A DNA stretch of 64,000 nucleotides. Origin: Halotia wernerae. Its GTDB lineage: Bacteria; Cyanobacteriota; Cyanobacteriia; Cyanobacteriales; Nostocaceae. The translations under genes and the position numbers were made by a program. Under the pieces are notes generated by a model, which was given only the letters and a program-made list of their open reading frames with translations, did no database searches and was not told where the DNA came from. Where the stretch lies: NCBI GenBank assembly GCA_034931985.1, contig JAYGHB010000095.1, positions 79,415 through 143,414 of the forward strand. The letters are read 5' to 3'. Each line of letters starts with the position of its first letter. Position 1 is the first letter of the stretch. Shown in pieces: positions 35,734 through 42,794 of this stretch.

Positions 35734-36744
35734 GTGACTTACAAATTTAAATTTCGTTCTTATCAGCGGAGATTTGAGCGATCGCTTACTACCAGTCATG
35801 GTAATTGGGATATTCGGGAGGGTGTTATCCTTCGTCTTACCGATGAAACAGGTAAAATCGGTTGGGGAGAAATTGCCCCTATTAGTTGGTTTGGTTCGGA
35901 AACTTTAGAACAAGCCTTAGATTTTTGTCACCAATTACCAACAGAAATCACAGACGAAATGATTTTTTCCATCCCAGAGGAGTTACCTGCTTGTCAATTT
36001 GGCTTTGAGTCAGCGTTAGGGGAAGCAAGGGAGCAGGGAAAGCAGGGGGAGAGAATAATAAATAACCAATGCCCCATGTCCCATGCCCTATGCCCTATGC
36101 CCAATACCCCATATTTAACTTACAGCGGCTTATTACCAGCTGGAGAAGCGGCGTTAGAACAATGGGAAACGCTCTGGGAGCAAGGATATCGCACGTTTAA
36201 ATGGAAAATTGGTGTGGATGCGATCGCTCAGGAATTGGAAGTTTTTAAATTACTTGTCCACAGATTACCAAGTTCTGCCAAGCTGCGATTAGATGCCAAT
36301 GGTGGACTTAGTTATGAGGAAGCTAATTTATGGCTGAGGATTTGCGATCGCCTCCAGGCAAATATTGAATTTATTGAACAGCCTCTACCTGTAGAACAAT
36401 TTCAGGAGATATTGGAATTGAGTGGATGTTATGCAACTGCGATCGCCTTAGATGAATCTGTCGCCACACTTAAGCAACTTACCACCTGTTATACAAAAGG
36501 CTGGCGAGGGATTTTTGTAATTAAACCGGGGATAGTAGGTTCCCCATTCCGCCTTAAACAGTTTTGTCAACAGCATGAAATTGATGCTGTATTTTCATCA
36601 GTATTTGAAACTGCGATCGGTAGACAAGCCGCTCTCCAACTAGCAGCAGCATTATCCCGACAAAATAGGGCTGTTGGTTTTGGCGTTAATCACTTTTTTG
36701 CCCAAGAAGAAATTTGGTTACAAAATCTATGCAAAGACCTTTAG
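35734..36744 (+). CDS. menC: o-Succinylbenzoate synthase, with a repeat-derived insertion
   Basis: MenC dehydrates SHCHC to o-succinylbenzoate. The 336-residue enolase-superfamily enzyme has the catalytic Lys in YRTFKWKIGVD, metal ligands in LRLDANGGLSYEEA, FIEQPLPVEQF and ALDESVATLK, and the second Lys in IFVIKPGIVGS. GTG at 35734 is the start; the frame has no good ATG before it. Residues about 95-126 (EQGKQGERIINNQ, CPMSHALCPMPN) do not belong to the fold. They are encoded by ATGCCC-type dispersed repeat DNA (36066-36110) inserted in frame in a surface loop before YLTYSGLLPAGEA. The stop overlaps the start of menE by 16 bases. Confidence 0.93.
   Translation: MTYKFKFRSYQRRFERSLTTSHGNWDIREGVILRLTDETGKIGWGEIAPISWFGSETLEQALDFCHQLPTEITDEMIFSIPEELPACQFGFESALGEAREQGKQGERIINNQCPMSHALCPMPNTPYLTYSGLLPAGEAALEQWETLWEQGYRTFKWKIGVDAIAQELEVFKLLVHRLPSSAKLRLDANGGLSYEEANLWLRICDRLQANIEFIEQPLPVEQFQEILELSGCYATAIALDESVATLKQLTTCYTKGWRGIFVIKPGIVGSPFRLKQFCQQHEIDAVFSSVFETAIGRQAALQLAAALSRQNRAVGFGVNHFFAQEEIWLQNLCKDL
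36066..36110. repeat. ATGCCC repeat inserted in the menC coding frame
   Basis: Seven CCAATGCCCC/CATGTCC/CATGCCC/TATGCCC-type units are read as NQCPMSHALCPMPNT. The preceding GGGAGCAGGGAAAGCAGGGG (36030-36050) is a second repeat type. Both occur in gene-free parts of this window. Confidence 0.8.
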
Positions 36745-38246
36745 CATATCTCAATAACCATACTGAATATGATTGGTTAATTGGTTGCAACAGCCGTCAA
36801 TTTCAGGAACTAGTCACAAAATTATATTTAGAATTAACCCAGTTATTAACTAATAAAACACCACCAAAAATCATTTTATTTGAACGCGAACCAGTGAGAT
36901 TTCTAGCAGGTTTTATCGCCGCTTGTGCTGCTGGTTGCCCAGTGTTTCTTTGTAACCCCGATTGGGGAAAACAAGAATGGCAACAAGTCTTTCAGTTAAT
37001 ACAGCCCGACATTATTTGGGGAATAGCGCATAAATCACAAAAAATAGCAAATGTAAATAACAACCAATGCCCAATGCCCCCTTCAGATGACGCTCTCTAC
37101 GAGACGCTGCGCGAACACAAGCTCGCTAACGCTGCGTCGCCTGGGTCGGGAAACCCTCCCGCAGCGCTGTCTTACCATGCCCCATGCCTAATGCCCAATA
37201 CCCAATGTTCAATTCCCAATCACATCATGATTCCCACAGGTGGTTCGTCAGGACAGATTAAATTTGCCATCCACACTTGGGAAACTTTGATAGCTTCTGT
37301 ACAAGGATTTACCGAATATTTTCAGCTAAAGCAAGTCAATTCTTTTTGTATATTGCCGTTATATCACGTTAGTGGTTTGATGCAATTTATGCGCTCCTTC
37401 ACTACTGGGGGTAAACTAGCAGTTACATCATTTAAAACAATAGAATCTGGTCAAAAACACAAAATCAATCCCTCAGATTTTTTCATATCTTTAGTACCCA
37501 CACAATTACAACGTTGCTTACAAAATCCACAATTAACAGAGTGGTTAGCCCAATTTCAAACTGTACTTTTGGGAGGTGCGCCAGCTTGGACAGAACTACT
37601 AGAAAAAGCTAAATTTCATCGCATCCGGTTAGCCCCTACTTATGGCATGACAGAAACCGCCTCTCAAATTGCTACCCTCAAACCTGATGATTTTCTCAAT
37701 GGTAAAATTAGCAGTGGTCAAATTCTACCCCATGCCCAAGTAACAATCCGCAATCAGCAAGGCGAGGTTTTAAGTTCCCATCAGACAGGAAATATCACCA
37801 TTCAGGCTAGATCTCTAGCCCTTGGTTATTATCCTCAAATCGAGGAAGATCAAAATTATTTATCCGTAGATGACTTAGGTTTCTTAGACGAACAAGGTTA
37901 TTTAAATATTGTCGGACGTAACAGTGACAAAATCATCACAGGTGGAGAAAATATCTACCCTATAGAAATTGAATCAGCTATACAAGCAACTCAAATGGTT
38001 ATTGATGTTTGTGTAACGGGTGTACCAGATCAACACTGGGGACAAGTATTAACAGCCCTTTATATTCCCAAAAATTCAAACACATCTAACTTAGAAATTC
38101 AAATCCTACTCAAAAACAAACTTAGCAAATTTAAAATACCTAAACACTGGATTCCTCAGCAAAACTTGCCCCGTAACTCCCAAGGCAAAATTAATCGTCA
38201 ACAGCTACAGCAAATAGCCAAAAAATTCCTACAAAACCTCTCTTGA
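36729..38246 (+). CDS. menE: o-Succinylbenzoate-CoA ligase, with a repeat-derived insertion
   Basis: MenE activates o-succinylbenzoate to its CoA thioester through an acyl-adenylate. The 505-residue ANL enzyme shows the P-loop MIPTGGSSGQIKFAIHT, the motif LAPTYGMTETASQIA, the adenylate-binding DDLGFLDEQGYLNIVGR, SDKIITGGENIYPIEIE and the catalytic Lys near LPRNSQGKINRQQLQ. ATG at 36729 was chosen over an upstream alternative at 36714; it overlaps menC. Residues about 112-164 (NNNQCPMPPSDDAL... to ...CLMPNTQCSIPNH) are not part of the fold. They are encoded by dispersed repeat DNA, so the reading frame has absorbed about 52 extra residues just before the P-loop. Confidence 0.92.
   Translation: MQRPLAYLNNHTEYDWLIGCNSRQFQELVTKLYLELTQLLTNKTPPKIILFEREPVRFLAGFIAACAAGCPVFLCNPDWGKQEWQQVFQLIQPDIIWGIAHKSQKIANVNNNQCPMPPSDDALYETLREHKLANAASPGSGNPPAALSYHAPCLMPNTQCSIPNHIMIPTGGSSGQIKFAIHTWETLIASVQGFTEYFQLKQVNSFCILPLYHVSGLMQFMRSFTTGGKLAVTSFKTIESGQKHKINPSDFFISLVPTQLQRCLQNPQLTEWLAQFQTVLLGGAPAWTELLEKAKFHRIRLAPTYGMTETASQIATLKPDDFLNGKISSGQILPHAQVTIRNQQGEVLSSHQTGNITIQARSLALGYYPQIEEDQNYLSVDDLGFLDEQGYLNIVGRNSDKIITGGENIYPIEIESAIQATQMVIDVCVTGVPDQHWGQVLTALYIPKNSNTSNLEIQILLKNKLSKFKIPKHWIPQQNLPRNSQGKINRQQLQQIAKKFLQNLS
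37064..37220. repeat. Compound dispersed repeat inserted in the menE coding frame
   Basis: Outer ATGCCC units (37066-37082; 37181-37220) flank a GC-rich unit with GAGACGCTGCGCGAACACAA and CGCCTGGGTCGGGAAACC, near-identical to blocks at 27410-27450 and 21290-21320. The whole is read through in frame with no stop. Confidence 0.8.
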
Positions 38247-38675
38247 CTTTCTTCTTTCCGCGCCCTCCGCGTCTCTGCGGTTCATTTCCAACCACTCGAT
38301 CATCTCATCAGGTAATTCCTGCTTACTTCTACTACTCACATCAATACAAACGTGTCTAGTAATTGCTTTAGCAATTAACACATCAGTATTAGTAACTTCG
38401 TAAGTAATTTCAAACCTATCAACGCTGAGTTTTTGAGGAATTAAGCTAATTGCTAAATTATCACCACAAAACATTGGACGCAAAAAATCCACATTAGCAT
38501 GAACAATAGGAAAACCCACAGACGCATTAGTAAAAAAACCTTTGAGATTAATACCTGATGCTGCTAGAGATTCTTCGTAAGCTTCATGACAGATACTTAA
38601 AATATTAGCAAAATAAACTACCCCAGCAGCATCAGTATCATGAAAGCGAATAGTACGATTATAAGTAAAAGACAT
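38229..38675 (-). CDS. 1,4-Dihydroxy-2-naphthoyl-CoA thioesterase (hotdog fold)
   Basis: The 148-residue 4HBT-type thioesterase has the start TIRFHDTDAAGVVYFANILSI, with the catalytic Asp in HDTDAAGVVYF, and the helix HEAYEESLAASGI. The segment VGFPIVHANVDFLRPMFCGD is typical of the cyanobacterial DHNA-CoA hydrolases (slr0204-type) that release 1,4-dihydroxy-2-naphthoate before MenA. Placement beside the men genes supports this. The C-terminal 17 residues (NRRDAEGAERRKSREVL) are read from a dispersed repeat (38250-38285). The gene is convergent with menE and overlaps its 3' end by 18 bases. Confidence 0.9.
   Translation of the reverse strand: MSFTYNRTIRFHDTDAAGVVYFANILSICHEAYEESLAASGINLKGFFTNASVGFPIVHANVDFLRPMFCGDNLAISLIPQKLSVDRFEITYEVTNTDVLIAKAITRHVCIDVSSRSKQELPDEMIEWLEMNRRDAEGAERRKSREVL
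38250..38285. repeat. CGCGTCTCTGCG-type repeat
   Basis: The unit CGCCCTCCGCGTCTCTGCGG recurs as CTCCGCGTCTCTGCGCCTCT at 44705 and as CTCCGCGTGTCTCTGCG at 50551. It forms the last codons of the thioesterase gene. Confidence 0.7.
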
Positions 38676-39041
38676 TTTTACAAAATCAAAAATAGCAGGA
38701 TTATAACCTGCTCTACAACATAATCTTACAGTAACGATAACAGCAATTATTTTAAAGGGTGATATATATCCTCAGAAGTGGGATTGAGGTAAGGGCGCTG
38801 CAAATCAATTAAATGGCGCGTAAAATGTTGATCAATCACCCTCATCTTTTCCTCGATCGCATTCTTACCTTTTTGCCAAGCTTATAACAAAATATACAAG
38901 AACAGCACAGCGTAAGCACTTGTAGCTACAGACTGGAGAGTAGCTACTTATTTGCTACTCAAACCCAGCTTTTTAATCTCAGTTTTAAGCGATCGCCCAC
39001 TGCGATCGCGCTACTCAAATGCTGCTTATTATAACTGATGA
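38676..39041. other. Intergenic region, no gene seen
   Basis: About 365 bases between the thioesterase and anti-sigma genes. Two HIP1-like sites near 38990-39008 and AT-rich sequence are present; nothing codes. Confidence 0.5.
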
Positions 39042-39872
39042 TTAAATCTGCGAGCTTTGCATCACAATAGTTCCGGTGGGACGAGAGACATTTGCATTTG
39101 TCTCCAGGGTCACGATTAACCCGGAAAATTGTGGGTGAGAAAATTCTCTGTACATTTGAGGAGTAAATGGTAACTCATAGGAAGCGTTTCCCCAGGAATA
39201 GGGCTTGACTTCACCGCAGGGTAGCTTCTCGCTAGCAACAACTGTCCATAATAAGTATACATGACCAGGAGGTGGGGCAGGCAGATTTTGGAAAATCATC
39301 ACCGCTTTTTGTTGTTCAGGATTTATAACTATACTCCCTGAAGCCACATCTGCTGAGTTGACCCCTTTAAAAGTAAACAGTCGCGTTTGATCATTTTGGA
39401 GCATGGTCTTAACTACTTGAGCTTGGGTAAAATCTTGGCGTAAACGCTGGTTGTCTGCTGTGACAACGCCCAGATTTTGACGCAGCCGATAGTTATCAAC
39501 CCCTAGAAGTACCATAAACAGCGCGGCGATGCTACCAGCAATTTTTGTCCACAAAAGAGGCGATCGCCCAGCGACTCCTGCGGAGTATCGCCCAAGCGTT
39601 GATTTATCAATTCGCTTGACCACTGTATCTTGTCTGGTGGAGCTTTCAGCTTGTTCCAGAATTTTGGGCAGCAAATGCGCTGGGGCTTCTACCTCGATGA
39701 AGCCATCTAACACTTGTCGCAGAATTTCCTGCAAGTCTTCAACTTCAACTACAAGTTCTGGATGTTGATCAAGCAACAATCGAAACTCTTCAGCTTCTTC
39801 AGGGGTGAGATCATCCACGACAAACCCCGCAGCGAGGTTTTTTATGTGTTCGAGATCGAAAGATTTATTCAT
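39042..39872 (-). CDS. Anti-sigma factor (RskA-like), membrane bound
   Basis: The 276-residue protein has an N-terminal acidic helix region (LAAGFVVDDLTPEEAEEFRL, DQHPELVVEVEDLQEILRQV) that would clamp the sigma factor. There is no HxxxCxxC zinc motif. A single membrane helix (about 108-126, TKIAGSIAALFMVLLGVDN) and a periplasmic RskA-type domain (PPPGHVYLLWTVVASEKLP) follow. It probably holds the adjacent ECF sigma factor until an envelope signal releases it. The two genes overlap by eight bases, so translation is coupled. Residues about 92-101 (LGRYSAGVAGRS) come from a short repeat unit. Confidence 0.88.
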   Translation of the reverse strand: MNKSFDLEHIKNLAAGFVVDDLTPEEAEEFRLLLDQHPELVVEVEDLQEILRQVLDGFIEVEAPAHLLPKILEQAESSTRQDTVVKRIDKSTLGRYSAGVAGRSPLLWTKIAGSIAALFMVLLGVDNYRLRQNLGVVTADNQRLRQDFTQAQVVKTMLQNDQTRLFTFKGVNSADVASGSIVINPEQQKAVMIFQNLPAPPPGHVYLLWTVVASEKLPCGEVKPYSWGNASYELPFTPQMYREFSHPQFSGLIVTLETNANVSRPTGTIVMQSSQI

Positions 39873-40470
39873 ATACTGATAAATCAGAATCTAGCAAAAT
39901 GCGCTTGAGTTTTATTAATCCTTGACGGGTACAGGTTTTGACTGTGCCTAGAGGGATATCGATTTGTTTAGCAATTTCTGACTGACTTAAACCTTGGTTA
40001 TAAGCCAGTTCGATTACCTGGCGTTGCTTTTCTGGGAGTTGTGCCAGAGCATTGAAAATTCGCCTTGATCGCTCTGCAAAGTTTGCTTGCTCAACAGGCG
40101 TTGGAGGAGGTGTTGCTTCATTCTTCATTATTTGTCCCCACCGTTCCACAAGTTTGAGTCGTCTGCTGCGATCGCGAAGCTGATCAATTGCTCGTGATCG
40201 CGTTACAGTCACCAGATAGCGCACAAAAAAGCGACAATCCAGATTGCTAGATGCTTTTCGCCACAGCGTCAGAAAAATTTCTTGTGTCAGATCTTCGGCT
40301 TCTTGCGAGTTTGCCAAAATTTTCAACGCTAACCCATAAACTAGACGACCATGACGATTGAACAAAACGCTTAATGCCGAAGAGTCACCATTTTTAAGCG
40401 CCAAAAATAAAGCTTCATCCGTAGCAGATGAAAGCTTTCTCGAATTTGAATGGGGAAATTTAGACTCCAT
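39865..40470 (-). CDS. ECF-type RNA polymerase sigma factor
   Basis: The 201-residue sigma-70 family protein has region 2 (LFNRHGRLVYGLALKILANS, EAEDLTQEIFLTLWRKASS, RFFVRYLVTVTRSRAIDQL) and region 4 (LAQLPEKQRQVIELAYNQGL, SQSEIAKQIDIPLGTVKT). It resembles SigK/RpoE-like sigma factors of cyanobacteria. The product would transcribe stress or envelope genes once its partner anti-sigma protein is inactivated. Promoter sequences recognised by it are not evident here. It precedes and overlaps the anti-sigma gene. Confidence 0.93.
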   Translation of the reverse strand: MESKFPHSNSRKLSSATDEALFLALKNGDSSALSVLFNRHGRLVYGLALKILANSQEAEDLTQEIFLTLWRKASSNLDCRFFVRYLVTVTRSRAIDQLRDRSRRLKLVERWGQIMKNEATPPPTPVEQANFAERSRRIFNALAQLPEKQRQVIELAYNQGLSQSEIAKQIDIPLGTVKTCTRQGLIKLKRILLDSDLSVYE

Positions 40471-40964
40471 GCTGTTGCAAAAATAGGTCTGAACAGATAC
40501 TGGAGCAAGTTAGGGATAAACTTTCTTCCATCACCTCTCTCCAAGACTAAAACCAGCAACTCTTTCCTCTGGAAAATGCTATCTATTTTTATAACGACTG
40601 GCAAAGGCGATCAGATTGGATTTTGTAAACAAATATTTCTATCTGCGTTCTTGAAGGTTGTCGAAATTTCAATTTGCAGGGAGAGCAAGTTTTTTGGAAG
40701 TGCGATCGCGCCCAACTTCAGTTCAGACAAAACACGGTCACGTCAAATTTCAAGTTCTGAAACCCTTGGCAATCCAATAGAATGTTTTGCGCTTGTGGTA
40801 TCAGATGTCTGTTGCAACCAAATCCACGGTAAATCTGCTGTAGCTTGAAATTGGAAGAGTCTTCTGAACCATTCCAAGAGCTTAATTTGCAACAGTCGTC
40901 AATCCCCTAACGGGAACACGGTACAATCCAGGGGGACTTTTATTTTTACCAACGCGAGTTAAGG
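40471..40964. other. Intergenic region, no gene seen
   Basis: About 490 bases between the divergent sigma and transporter genes. A plus-strand open frame (40450-40848) runs antisense into the sigma start and lacks protein-like composition, so it was not called. Confidence 0.5.
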
Positions 40965-41843
40965 ATGGAAGCAAATTTTCTGACGGCTGTTTTTCTGCCC
41001 CTGGCTCTATTTATTATCATGTTAGGCATGGGGTTAACCTTGACTCTAGAGGACTTCAAGCGAGTTGTAATCTATCCCAAAGCGGTGGTGATTGGCTTGG
41101 TAGCCCAGCTGATTATGTTGCCGATTGTGGGCTTTGGCATTGCGTCGGTGTTTCCCCTTGACCCACAATTAGCGGTAGGTGTGATGATTTTAGCAGCCTG
41201 TCCTGGTGGCCCTACTTCTAATATGATTACGTTTTTGGCTGGGGGTGATGTTGCTCTTTCTGTGACGCTAACAGCTATTAGTAGTTTCATTACGGTTTTT
41301 ACAATTCCTCTGGTCGTAAATTTTTCAATGCAGACATTTTTGGGGCAAGGAACAACGCTACAATTACCTTTCTTAAGTACTGTTTTGCAGATTGCGGTGA
41401 TTACACTTTTACCTATAGCAATTGGAATGATAGCCAAGCGGTATGCACCCGGATTGGCAGACAAGGTAGATAAACCTGTGAAGTGGCTGTCTTTATTTTT
41501 CCTGGCGGTAGTAATTACTGGAGTGCTGCTGCGAGAACGGAATAATTTTGTTTCTTATGTAATAGATGTGGGCTGGGTAACTCTGGTTTTAAATGTGGTA
41601 ACAATGGCTTTAGGTTTTGCGATCGCTACCTTAACCAGATTAGGAGAAAAACGCGTTACGGCAATTACAGTAGAAGTAGGAATTCAAAATGGGACTCTGG
41701 CGATCGCGATCGCTTCTACGCCTACGCTGCTGAATACTCCCACAATGGCCATTCCTGGGGCAATTTATAGTCTGCTAATGTTTGTAACTGGTGCTGGATT
41801 TGCTTGGTGGGCTAGTCGTCGCCAAGGCTTGTTGAAAGCATAA
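40965..41843 (+). CDS. Bile acid:sodium symporter (BASS) family transporter
   Basis: The 292-residue protein has about nine or ten membrane helices. Conserved BASS features include LFIIMLGMGLTLTLEDFKRV at the N-terminus, the substrate/Na+ site ILAACPGGPTSNMITFLAGG DVALSVTLT, and late helices TVEVGIQNGTLAIAIASTP. BASS proteins move organic anions (bile acids in animals; pyruvate, pantoate or glucosinolates in plants and bacteria). The substrate is unknown here. No operon partner; the stop is at 41843 and the next gene is on the other strand. Confidence 0.9.
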   Translation: MEANFLTAVFLPLALFIIMLGMGLTLTLEDFKRVVIYPKAVVIGLVAQLIMLPIVGFGIASVFPLDPQLAVGVMILAACPGGPTSNMITFLAGGDVALSVTLTAISSFITVFTIPLVVNFSMQTFLGQGTTLQLPFLSTVLQIAVITLLPIAIGMIAKRYAPGLADKVDKPVKWLSLFFLAVVITGVLLRERNNFVSYVIDVGWVTLVLNVVTMALGFAIATLTRLGEKRVTAITVEVGIQNGTLAIAIASTPTLLNTPTMAIPGAIYSLLMFVTGAGFAWWASRRQGLLKA

Positions 41844-41895
41844 AAGTAGTTTGCCTCATTTGAATTGGTATATATGATACCGTATGCTAGTGCTA

Positions 41896-42363
41896 CTAAA
41901 GCACCAGATTGCCAATATACTCTAAAACTTCAGGACTGGAAACCTCAAAAGATAAAACTTCGGAACTTGGTTTAAATAAAACAGAAGATTCAGTAATATA
42001 AGGTATATCTCTTAATCTTTGACGCTTCCACTCAGTATAAATGTAATTTTGCAACCAGCAATTAAGCTCCCAAGAATACTTGTTGTCTATCTCATTTAAT
42101 AGCGCTATCGCGTTATTTTTAGATAAAAAATCAAATTTTTCTCCATACAGTTCTAATGGGAAGGCCAGATTCCTTACAAGGATTTCATATTTACTTATTT
42201 CTGGATTTAGTTGCTGCTCAAAACAATAGTTAATCAGAGAAAAACCTGCAATACTTAAATCTAAATCATCAGAAGCAAATATAAAACTTTCACCGTCTTT
42301 ATTTGATTCATAATCAATAGGTAGCCAGAAATCTATACAAAAAAACTGATAATTAGTAGACAT
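41896..42363 (-). CDS. Hypothetical protein, unassigned
   Basis: The 155-residue protein (MSTNYQFFCIDFWLPIDY...) is acidic and aromatic-rich, with mixed strands and helices (DLDLSIAGFSLINYCFEQQL, YSWELNCWLQNYIYTEWKRQ). No family, signal peptide or membrane helix is recognised. ATG at 42363 was chosen because GAGGAG lies seven bases upstream; an upstream alternative at 42375 lacks that. AT-rich codon use resembles the neighbouring phospholipase-D-like gene, which is divergent from it across 430 bases, so both may have arrived together. Confidence 0.7.
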   Translation of the reverse strand: MSTNYQFFCIDFWLPIDYESNKDGESFIFASDDLDLSIAGFSLINYCFEQQLNPEISKYEILVRNLAFPLELYGEKFDFLSKNNAIALLNEIDNKYSWELNCWLQNYIYTEWKRQRLRDIPYITESSVLFKPSSEVLSFEVSSPEVLEYIGNLVL

Positions 42364-42794
42364 AAATCTCCTCATATTTTAAAACAAGAACCAAATGACA
42401 TCGGCATTCCTTGGACTAATGAATTTCAGTTAAATTACTTTAAATAGAATAACAGTAACCATAGTGTGAGTAATGCTTAAGATCAAAGCTATATAAATAG
42501 TTTGAAATTTTAAAAGTTTCAAATCCAGCATAATTTTCTAATAATTATTGGACTTTATATCAAAGTTAAAACGGTAAAATGAGTGCGTAGTTAAACCATC
42601 TAAATTACAATTAAACTTTCTGTTTTGAAATAAACAGTTTGAATTCATACTGTGAAAACAATACCACTATGCCTACTGGTCTATTTATATATCTAAAGGA
42701 GTAAATTAAAGGAGTTTATCTAACTTTTAAGTGTTTTTTTATACCAAATGTTAAAATATCAATAACATCGTGCGTCTAAATGGAGGTTTCGTTG
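42364..42794. other. AT-rich divergent intergenic region
   Basis: About 430 very AT-rich bases contain the promoters of both flanking genes. No gene, repeat or clear operator was seen. Confidence 0.5.
42782..42786 (+). promoter_or_regulatory. Ribosome binding site fixing the PLD-like start
   Basis: GGAGG lies eight bases before ATG 42795. It also overlaps the alternative start ATG 42780, which would add five residues and has no site of its own, so 42795 is preferred. Confidence 0.7.

Noticed and set aside
40450..40848. 132-codon plus-strand open frame before the BASS gene
   Set aside because: It begins antisense inside the sigma factor gene and its composition is not protein-like.
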